A stretch of 64,000 bases of DNA from DATBDE01 sp045805605 (lineage in GTDB: Bacteria; Actinomycetota; Thermoleophilia; Solirubrobacterales; Solirubrobacteraceae), in contig JBJMKX010000059.1 in the NCBI GenBank assembly GCA_045805605.1, positions 1 to 64,000 of the forward strand, read 5' to 3'. Of this stretch, positions 57,900 to 64,000 are shown in pieces. The translations under genes were made by a program, and so were the position numbers. How positions within the stretch are numbered: position 1 is the first letter of the stretch; the number at the start of each line of letters is the position of its first letter. The notes below the pieces were generated by a model. The model ran no database searches, was not told the origin of the DNA, and saw only the letters and a list, made by a program, of their open reading frames with translations.

Positions 57900-59078
57900 C
57901 TACGGCAGCCGGTCGCTCAGCCAGCCGCGCCGCCAGGCCGCCTCGCCGTCCGCGCGACCCATGGCGATGAGCCGCTCGATGAAGTCGGTGTCGAAGAGCA
58001 GGTAGCTCTGCAGCTCGGCCTGGTCGGGGCCCTGGCGGCCGAGCAGGCGGTCGAGGATGGCGAAGTCCGACAGCGCGCGCAGCGGCCCCCCATAGCGCTC
58101 GCGCAGGACCGTCGCGGCGGTCCGACCGATGGTGCCGTGCCGCTCCGGCCCCGCGAAGATGTACTCGTAGCGCCGGCGCCCGTCGAGCTCCTCCTGGCCG
58201 CTCGCGGACAGGAGCGAATTCACGCGGACGAGTGCTTGGAGATCCTCGATGAAGGGGTCGTCGAGCGCTGCCTGCAGGACGCTGAGTGCGGCGTCATCGA
58301 AGTCGGGCCGCGGGCCCTCCCCCATCTGATCGGCGGTGGGATGGCGCGGCGGGTCGGTCGCCACGATCAACAGGGCGTCGACCCCGATGGCCAGCGCCGG
58401 TGCGATCGGTGTGTTCAGGCGCGTCCCGCCGTCCCAGTACCACCCGCGCGCCTCCGCCGGCTCGTCCACGTGCTTGGCCGGAAAGAAGACCGGGATCGAG
58501 CTCGACGCGATGACGTGCTCGGTGCGGATCCGCGCGCCGACATATGAGATCCCCTTCACCTCGTCGACCGGCGGCAGCTTCACGCGCGACGAGTGCTGGG
58601 TGAAGACCACGCTGCCGCCCGTTGCAGCGGCGGTCGCGACGACGCCGACGGCGTCGAACTCGTTGGCGTCGACGTTGGCCTCGATGCGTCCCCAGTCGCC
58701 GACCGCCTCGTCGAGGACCTCGGCAAAGCGGCCGAAGCTCGCGATGCTCCCGCTGCCCGTCGGCAGGTACACGATCCGCCCGGCGTAGCCGAGCAGTGCG
58801 GGGACCGCGGTCAGCGCCAGCGGCCCGAGGAGGCGGGACTTGTCCAGCGTGCGCCAGAAGTCGAGCAGCCCCCGTGCCGCGGGCTCGGCGCCCCGGTGCA
58901 GCTGGGTGGCGAGGTAGGCGGCGTTGATGCTCCCGGCGCTCGTCCCCAGCAGGACTCGGGGCCGCTGCTGCGCCGCCTCGAGTCGCGGCAGCAGCGCCGC
59001 CAGCGCCCCCGCCTCGTAGGCGCCCCGCGCGCCCGCTCCCGCCAAGACCAAGCCGACCCTCCGCTGCTGCTCCGCCAT
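57900..59078 (-). CDS. Patatin-like phospholipase
   Basis: A 392-residue lipid acyl hydrolase. Oxyanion loop GAGARGAYEAG, nucleophile Ser47 in LGTSAGSINA and the catalytic Asp in YWDGGTRLN make the Ser-Asp dyad. FFPAKHVDE and the C-terminal region RLIAMGRADGEAAW are family-like. No signal peptide or membrane anchor is seen. It cleaves fatty acyl esters of membrane lipids. I choose the ATG because AGAAGG is just upstream; a GTG eight codons before is possible. Confidence 0.9.
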   Translation of the reverse strand: MAEQQRRVGLVLAGAGARGAYEAGALAALLPRLEAAQQRPRVLLGTSAGSINAAYLATQLHRGAEPAARGLLDFWRTLDKSRLLGPLALTAVPALLGYAGRIVYLPTGSGSIASFGRFAEVLDEAVGDWGRIEANVDANEFDAVGVVATAAATGGSVVFTQHSSRVKLPPVDEVKGISYVGARIRTEHVIASSSIPVFFPAKHVDEPAEARGWYWDGGTRLNTPIAPALAIGVDALLIVATDPPRHPTADQMGEGPRPDFDDAALSVLQAALDDPFIEDLQALVRVNSLLSASGQEELDGRRRYEYIFAGPERHGTIGRTAATVLRERYGGPLRALSDFAILDRLLGRQGPDQAELQSYLLFDTDFIERLIAMGRADGEAAWRRGWLSDRLP

Positions 59079-59167
59079 CGCCTTCTGGACCCTACCTGGC
59101 ACGCCCAGGGTTCAGGGCGGGCGATCGTCAACCGCCGCTGCCGGGCCCCGTTGTGCCTTCTCCTCAG

Positions 59168-59222
59168 TTGTCAGACGAGCTGACAAGCTGATACGCTGCC
59201 GCCGATGTCAGGCAACCTGACA
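59168..59222. promoter_or_regulatory. Two MarR operators, autoregulation site
   Basis: Operator 1: arms TTGTCAG and CTGACAA with 5-bp spacer (59168-59186). Operator 2: arms TGTCAGG and CCTGACA with 3-bp spacer (59206-59222), overlapping the marR start codon. Centres are 37 bp apart. Both share the half-site TGTCAG. A promoter would lie between, with TTGTCA of site 1 as -35 and a GATACG-like -10. Binding at both sites would shut the gene. Confidence 0.7.
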
Positions 59223-59687
59223 AGGCATCTACAGCCGGAAGCAAACCTCGGCTACCTGTTCCGGCTCGCCCACCAACGGTTCCGGGCGGCGCTCGACGAA
59301 GCGCTGGAGGACCTCGGGCTGTCCGCGCAGGAGTACGGCATCCTCAGCGCGTCCGTCACGAGGACCGAGCTCTCGGCTTCCGAGCTGGCGCGCATCACCC
59401 AGGTCACGAGGCAGACGATGCACACCGCCGTCCTCGGCCTCGAGGCCGCCGGACTTCTTGAGCGCCGACCCAGGAATCGAAGGGTCGTCCTCGTCCGCCC
59501 GACAAAGCGGGGCCGCAAGACCCTCGAGGCCGCGACCGAACGGGTCCGCGCGATCGAGGGCGCCGCGCTCGCCGGTCTCGGCCGCAACGACGAGCGCGTG
59601 ATACGGACCTGGCTCGCCAACCTGGCCGCCGTTACAGACGAGCACTCGGCAGACCGAGGTCGAGCGGACAGGGCAACCCGATCGTGA
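59205..59687 (+). CDS. MarR family transcriptional regulator
   Basis: A 160-residue winged-helix protein: GLSAQEYGILSASV, LSASELARITQVTRQTMHTAVLGLEAAGLLERRPRNRRVVLVRPTKRG. Its first codons (SGNLT) are formed by the second operator palindrome, so it likely represses its own translation start and promoter. The next gene, overlapped by 4 bp, is a broken alpha/beta hydrolase; its normal target may be that gene or the intact hydrolase after it. No ligand can be named. Confidence 0.92.
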   Translation: MSGNLTRHLQPEANLGYLFRLAHQRFRAALDEALEDLGLSAQEYGILSASVTRTELSASELARITQVTRQTMHTAVLGLEAAGLLERRPRNRRVVLVRPTKRGRKTLEAATERVRAIEGAALAGLGRNDERVIRTWLANLAAVTDEHSADRGRADRATRS

Positions 59688-60311
59688 CGCTCGAGCAACG
59701 GATCCGCAGCGCCGAGGCCGAGCTCTTCGCCACCTCGGCGCCGAGGTTGCCGAGTCGTCTCTCGACCTCGCCCACGCAGCCGCCGGCGGCCAGCGGATCT
59801 CCAGGCTGGTCGCGATCGGAGAGCCGGCGGTTGCAGTTCAAGGCGTCCGTGTCCGCTTGCCACTGTCGCTGTTGACGGTGCGCGGGCTCGGCGTGGCGGT
59901 CTTGCGGTCGCCCGCTCCACGCCGCGCCTACCGACGCCTTCTCAGCCAGGGCCTTGGTCGCGCCGAGGTTGCCGCCGCTCCAGATTCAATCGTCGACGCC
60001 CTGCACCTGTCCGCCCGCCGGCCCGAGAACGCAAGAACCGTCAATTCGCTGATGCACGCGATCAACCACTTTCGACGGCCGCGCCCCGAAAGCGTCCTCA
60101 CCAGCGCAGAGCTCGCCGCGATCGCAACACCCACGATGTTTATCTGGGGAACCGACACTCCCTACCTCTCCGCCGAGGACGCCCGGCCCTCGATCGACCA
60201 ATCCCGACCGCGACGCTGCACTAGGTGCCCGGGGAACACGGCCCCTGGCTCGTCGACACCGCCCGGGCCGCGGGGCTGATCGAAACCCAACTCGCCAGCA
60301 TCGCTTTTTGA
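59684..60311 (+). pseudogene. Alpha/beta hydrolase remnant
   Basis: Starts with a GTG overlapping the marR stop. Pieces in different frames line up as one hydrolase: TLEQRIRSAEAELFA, then LVAIGEPAVAVQGVRVRLPLSLLTV, then TSAELAAIATPTMFIWGTDTPYLS and, in a further frame with an internal TAG, VPGEHGPWLVDTARAAG. The segment with the nucleophile Ser is gone, about 100 residues. Two or more frameshifts, a deletion and a stop show it is dead. The marR-hydrolase order was probably an operon. Confidence 0.75.
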
Positions 60312-60355
60312 CCGGGGACCGATGAATTTGCAGCAGGGAAGGGGTCGTTAGGGCC

Positions 60356-61228
60356 ATGACGACCATGCACACACTTGAAACCGCCGAGGCTGACATCGCC
60401 TACGACGTCGACGGCCCGCTGCCCCCCGCCGACGGACGCCCACCGCTGTTGATGATCGGTCAGCCCATGGACGCCAGCGGCTTTCGCACGTTGGCGTCGC
60501 ACTTCCCCGACCGCACCGTGGTCACCTATGACCCGCGCGGCCTTGGCCGCACCACCCGCAAAGACGGCCGCGTCGACCATGCCCCCACGCTCCAGGCCAA
60601 CGACGTGCACGCCGTCATCGAGGCGCTTGGCGCTGGCCCGGTCGAGATGTTCGCCAGCAGCGGCGGCGCGGTGACCGCGCTCGCGCTTGTGGCGGCCTAT
60701 CCCAGCGACGTGACCACTCTGGTGGCCCACGAGCCCCCGCTCATCCCGGTGCTGCCCGACGCCGAAGCGGCCGAGCGCGCCCGCGCCGGGTTCCGCGACG
60801 TCTACGAGGCCAAGGGGCGGGGTGCCGGCATGGCGGCCTTCATCGCGATGTCGTCATGGCAAGGCCAGTTCACCGACGAGTACTTCGCCCAGCCCGCGCC
60901 GGATCCGGCCCAGTTCGGAATGCCGACCGAGGACGACGGTTCCCGCGACAACCCGCTGCTCTCCGACCGCTCCTGGGCCATCAGCAGCTACCGCCCCGAC
61001 GTCGACGCGCTAGCCGCGGCGCCCACGCGCATCGTCATCGCCGTAGGCGAGGAGTCCGAGGGCACCTTCACCGGACGCACCGCGGTGGCCACCGCCGAAC
61101 TGCTCGGTCAGCAGGCGACCGTGTTCCCGAGCCACCACGGCGGCTTCCTCGGCGGCGAGTTCGGATACGCCGGCCAACCCGAAGCGTTCGCACGCAAACT
61201 GCGCGACGTCCTCGACGACGACAACTGA
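60356..61228 (+). CDS. Alpha/beta hydrolase
   Basis: A 290-residue hydrolase with the core YDPRGLGRTTR, nucleophile Ser102 in FASSGGAVTAL and His in PSHHGGFLGGE. The insertion between (about 140-210) forms the lid. Matches a common actinobacterial group annotated as alpha/beta hydrolase or epoxide-hydrolase-like; substrate unknown. It follows the broken hydrolase by 44 bp on the same strand and may be its functional replacement, though the two are not close by eye. Ribosome site GGAAGGGG is somewhat far. Confidence 0.88.
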   Translation: MTTMHTLETAEADIAYDVDGPLPPADGRPPLLMIGQPMDASGFRTLASHFPDRTVVTYDPRGLGRTTRKDGRVDHAPTLQANDVHAVIEALGAGPVEMFASSGGAVTALALVAAYPSDVTTLVAHEPPLIPVLPDAEAAERARAGFRDVYEAKGRGAGMAAFIAMSSWQGQFTDEYFAQPAPDPAQFGMPTEDDGSRDNPLLSDRSWAISSYRPDVDALAAAPTRIVIAVGEESEGTFTGRTAVATAELLGQQATVFPSHHGGFLGGEFGYAGQPEAFARKLRDVLDDDN

Positions 61229-61286
61229 TTGTCTGCTCTTCTCGGGCCGCCTTGACGCCGCCGCGCGGGGCGACCAGACTCGCACG

Positions 61287-61727
61287 ATGCCCGCGCCGGA
61301 GAACAAGGCGCTGATCCGGCGGTTCTACGAGCAGGTCTGGGACAAGGGGAACCTCGACGTCTGCGACGAGGTTTTCGCCGCCGACTACGTGCGCCACGAC
61401 CTCCGGCCTACTGAGGCAGCTCCCGGTCCCGAAGGTCAAAAGCGGATCGCAGCAGACTTCCGCGGAGCGTTCCCGGACCTGCGCGTCGAGATCGACATCC
61501 TCGTCGCCGACGACGACTACGTCGTCGGGCGTTGGACGGCATCGGGTACCCAGCGGCGGCCCTGGGGCGCGCTCGAAGCTACCGGTCGTCGGGCGACGTT
61601 CTCGGCCGTCAACATCTTCCGCTTTAAGGACGGCAAGGTCGCCGAAATCTGGAATCACCGCGACGACCTCGGCTTGCAGGAACAGCTCGGTTCGCCGGTC
61701 TTTGCCGGAGCCCGACCAGAGGCCTGA
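61287..61727 (+). CDS. SnoaL-like polyketide cyclase/ester cyclase family protein
   Basis: A 146-residue NTF2-fold protein. Features: NKALIRRFYEQVWDKGNLDVCDEVFAADYVRHD, FPDLRVEIDILVADDDYVVGRWTASGTQ, and FRFKDGKVAEIWNHRDDLGLQEQLG. These are typical for the SnoaL-like ester-cyclase group, mostly of unknown role outside polyketide clusters. No polyketide genes are near. It is 58 bp after the hydrolase gene. Confidence 0.88.
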   Translation: MPAPENKALIRRFYEQVWDKGNLDVCDEVFAADYVRHDLRPTEAAPGPEGQKRIAADFRGAFPDLRVEIDILVADDDYVVGRWTASGTQRRPWGALEATGRRATFSAVNIFRFKDGKVAEIWNHRDDLGLQEQLGSPVFAGARPEA

Positions 61728-61814
61728 CCAGAGGACCGGACGCCATCACCGCCTTCGTCCGCCGGCAGCCGCCGCTGCTCTCTGGCGCTCATGTCGCCTC
61801 GCTAGGCTCGGTTG

Positions 61815-63254
61815 ATGAGCGCGCCCGCCGACGATCCGCCGCCCGACGCCGGAAAGCTTCCGACCGGCCGGCTCGCCCGGACGGCACGGGTCGGCGGGCT
61901 GGTGACGGGGCAGGGCTTGCGGTGGGCCGGGATGCGAACCGCGAACCGCATGCGTAGCCCCGAGCGGGCCGCTGCCGCCCAAAGCGAGCGGACGGCGGCG
62001 CTCGTCCAGCAGCTTGTCGACCGGCTCAGTCAGATGCGCGGCGCGGCGATGAAGGTCGGCCAGATGATCTCGATGGTCGATCTCGACGGCCTTCCCGAGG
62101 ACGAGCAGGACGAGCTGCGACGCCGCCTCGCGGCGCTCCGCGACGACGTGCCGCCGGTGCCGTTCGCCGACCTCGAGAAGCTCATGCGCCAGGAGTTCGG
62201 CGGGCCGATGCAGCGCGTCTTCTCCGACTTCGACGAGCGTGCATTTGCCGCCGCCTCGATCGGGCAGGTCCATCGCGCCACCACCGTCGAGGGCGACGAC
62301 GTGGCCGTCAAGATCCAGTATCCAGGCGTCGCGGAGGCGGTCGAGACGGACCTGCGCAACGCGATGCTGCTGCTGCCGCTCGTCAAGCGGATCGCCCCGG
62401 GGCTGGACGCCAAGGCACTCGCCTCCGAGATGCGCGAGCGCATCGGCGAGGAGCTCGACTACGAGCTCGAGGCCCAGAACCAGCGTCGCATCGAAAGGCT
62501 GACGCGCGGGCATCCCTTCCTGCGCGTGCCCCGCGTCCACACGGGACTCTCGACCCGTCGCGTGCTGGTGTCCGATTACGTCGAGGGAGAGCGTTTCGAG
62601 GCCGTGCGCGGCGCCGACGAGGCGCAGCGCGACCGCTACGGCGAGATCGTCTTCCGGCTCTACTTCGGCCTGCTCTATCGGGACCGGATCGCCCTCGGAG
62701 ATCCGCATCCGGGGAACTACTTGCTCTGTCCGGACGGCCGGGTCTGTTTCCTGGACTTCGGACTCCTGCGCGACGTCGACGCCGCTCGCGTGGCCGGCGA
62801 GCGGGCGATCGCCCTCGCCGTCGGCCAGCGGGACGCCGCGGCCGTCAAGGCGGCCCTGCTCGCCGCCGGCTACCTACCCGCGGATCGGGCCGACATGGTC
62901 GACGCCGACTTCGCACTGGGGCTCATGCGAATGGCGATCAAGTGGTACGCCGTGCCGGGAGAGCGTCGCTTCGGGGTCGACGACGCCCGGCGCGGGCGGG
63001 ACCGTGCGCGCCCGGACAGCGAGCAGCGGGCCGCGATGCGGGTGCAGGTCAACCAGTTCACCCTGCCACCCGAGTCGATCCTGATCCGGCGCATGCACGC
63101 CATCGTCGCCATCGTCTTGGAGCAACTGCGGGCGGGCGGGGACTGGGGCGGTATCGCCGCGGAGTACCTCCATGCGGCACCTGCCGCGACCGCGCTGGGG
63201 CAGGCCGAGCGCGACTTCTTGGACCGCCGCGGCCGGAGGGTCGCCGCCGCCTAG
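61815..63254 (+). CDS. ABC1/UbiB family atypical kinase
   Basis: A 479-residue protein of the UbiB/ADCK group. The N-terminal KxGQ motif (MKVGQMISM), the Ala-rich nucleotide loop AAASIGQVHRA, the ion-pair Lys in VAVKIQYPG, the catalytic GDPHPGNYLL and the metal motif FLDFGLL are all intact. Family members support isoprenoid lipid (quinone) metabolism through ATPase activity. No C-terminal membrane span is visible, unlike E. coli UbiB. ATG chosen; a TTG precedes it directly. The last part (ILIRRMHAIVAIVLEQLRAGGDW) is helical. Confidence 0.92.
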   Translation: MSAPADDPPPDAGKLPTGRLARTARVGGLVTGQGLRWAGMRTANRMRSPERAAAAQSERTAALVQQLVDRLSQMRGAAMKVGQMISMVDLDGLPEDEQDELRRRLAALRDDVPPVPFADLEKLMRQEFGGPMQRVFSDFDERAFAAASIGQVHRATTVEGDDVAVKIQYPGVAEAVETDLRNAMLLLPLVKRIAPGLDAKALASEMRERIGEELDYELEAQNQRRIERLTRGHPFLRVPRVHTGLSTRRVLVSDYVEGERFEAVRGADEAQRDRYGEIVFRLYFGLLYRDRIALGDPHPGNYLLCPDGRVCFLDFGLLRDVDAARVAGERAIALAVGQRDAAAVKAALLAAGYLPADRADMVDADFALGLMRMAIKWYAVPGERRFGVDDARRGRDRARPDSEQRAAMRVQVNQFTLPPESILIRRMHAIVAIVLEQLRAGGDWGGIAAEYLHAAPAATALGQAERDFLDRRGRRVAAA

Positions 63255-63285
63255 TCAAGTCAGCACAGACGGTTGGTGCCGGGGG

Positions 63286-64000
63286 CTAAGGCGTAAGGTT
63301 CCGCACGGCGACGATGGCCACGTCGTCCCGGGCTGGGGTGTCGGACTGCCGGGTGGCCTCGCGGTGGAGCCGGCTGACGAGCGTCGACGGCGGCAAGCCG
63401 GTGCTCGCGCGCAACACTTCGGCGACGTCGGCCTCCCCGAGCATGCGTCGCGGGGCGTGGGCATCGAGCAGGCCGTCGGTGTAGAAGACGATCGTGTCGC
63501 CGGATCCGAGGGTGGTCGTCTGTTCCACCACGGACGGATCGTTCACCATCCCGATCGGCGTCCCGGTCCGGCCGACCGACTCGACCGTGCCGTCGGCGCG
63601 AGCGATCAGCGGCAGCGGGTGGCCGCCGACGGACACCGTCACCGCAACGCCGGTGTCATGACGCTCGATGAGCGCGCAGGCGGCGGTGCAGAAGCGCTGA
63701 TCGGAGCGCTGCTGGAGAATCGCTCGATTGAGCAGGGTGAGCAGCGCAGCGGGCCGCGGCTCGTGCGTCGCCTCGGCGCGCAACGTGTAACGGGTGAGGG
63801 CCGTGAGCGCCGCAGCCTCAGGACCCTTGCCGCATACGTCGCCGATCACCACGAGCCAGCGTCCGTCGTCGACGGCGAAGGCATCGTAGAAGTCGCCGCC
63901 CACGTCGTAGCCCTCTCCCGCCGCCCGATAGCTGGCGGCGAGGTCGAAGCCGGGTATGTCGGGCAGCCGGTCCGGCAGCAGGCTGCGCTGGAGCGTCTCG
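63286..64000 (-). CDS. SpoIIE/PP2C-type serine phosphatase (5' end outside window)
   Basis: The last 238 codons of a phosphatase; the frame stays open to the window edge, where it reads ETLQRSLLPDRLPDIPGFDLAASY, which is the classic start of an RsbU-type PP2C domain, so upstream sensor domains (GAF/PAS) are probably missing. Metal Asp residues: GGDFYDAF, VIGDVCGKG, FYTDGLLDA and RDDVAIVAV. It would dephosphorylate an anti-sigma antagonist. It converges on the UbiB-like gene with a 31-bp gap. Confidence 0.93.
   Translation of the reverse strand, partial: ETLQRSLLPDRLPDIPGFDLAASYRAAGEGYDVGGDFYDAFAVDDGRWLVVIGDVCGKGPEAAALTALTRYTLRAEATHEPRPAALLTLLNRAILQQRSDQRFCTAACALIERHDTGVAVTVSVGGHPLPLIARADGTVESVGRTGTPIGMVNDPSVVEQTTTLGSGDTIVFYTDGLLDAHAPRRMLGEADVAEVLRASTGLPPSTLVSRLHREATRQSDTPARDDVAIVAVRNLTP

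Noticed and set aside
57418..61727. Polyketide cluster suggested by SnoaL-like and DUF1348 proteins
   Set aside because: No ketosynthase or other polyketide genes are nearby; NTF2-fold proteins of this type are widespread and unlinked to polyketides.
1..64000. CRISPR array, phage, insertion sequence or integrase
   Set aside because: No spaced repeat series, transposase, integrase, capsid or terminase motifs found by reading both strands.

Overview
The window is about 70% G+C. Start codons are often GTG, neighbouring genes often overlap by ATGA or GTGA, and Shine-Dalgarno sites are of the GGAGG type. Gene content (FAS-II with an InhA-type enoyl reductase, BTAD/SARP regulator, F420-type LLM oxidoreductase, DivIVA protein, many P450s) points to a high-GC actinobacterium. 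A Thermoleophilia/Solirubrobacterales-like soil organism is my guess, not proven. I see no rRNA, intact tRNA, insertion sequence, integrase or CRISPR array. The window cuts a histidine kinase (left edge) and a SpoIIE-type phosphatase (right edge).

0-11 kb holds mixed housekeeping and accessory genes: kinase fragment, P450 coupled to an AI-2E family permease, DUF899 protein coupled to a LivK-like lipoprotein, LysR regulator, AbiEi/DUF559 protein with a 3' frameshift, EfeU iron permease behind an iron-box-like site, a decayed efeO, a tRNA-like cloverleaf, and a NarL-type two-component pair. 11.2-19.1 kb is a tightly coupled FAS-II operon (fabD-fabH-fabG-acpP-fabF-accD-like-maoC-fabI) ending in an acyl-reductase-like SDR; a DivIVA-like protein follows.

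19.8-27.8 kb is a small tailoring locus (methyltransferase, alpha/beta hydrolase, glycosyltransferase, PIG-L deacetylase) around a 1332-residue BTAD/cyclase/ATPase regulator. The intergenic spaces carry arrays of 7-bp repeats at 11-bp period, the classic layout of SARP-family operators. 27.8-31.1 kb is a MarR/aldehyde dehydrogenase/extradiol dioxygenase/luciferase-like operon.

31.1-47.1 kb looks like an amine or aromatic-amine catabolic island: class I amidotransferase, PLP decarboxylase, two divergent dehydrogenases, glutamine-synthetase-like ligase, amino-acid permease, P450, two GntR regulators, SDR, LLM oxidoreductase, FAH hydrolase, acetoacetate-decarboxylase-like protein, PuuD-like hydrolase, 3Fe-4S ferredoxin and ferredoxin reductase. 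It resembles a Puu-type gamma-glutamylation route in which the PuuB oxidase is replaced by a P450 system. Two divergent promoter regions inside it share a TGGATA...TATCCA operator.

47.2-57.4 kb is a glycan-use region (GH31, GH38, sugar porter, secreted GH65 with a C-terminal carbohydrate-binding-like domain). 57.4-64 kb has small stress or metabolic genes (DUF1348, patatin, autoregulated MarR, a broken hydrolase and an intact one, SnoaL-like, UbiB-like kinase, PP2C phosphatase). A 47-bp structured repeat occurs twice, at 37.9 and 54.5 kb.
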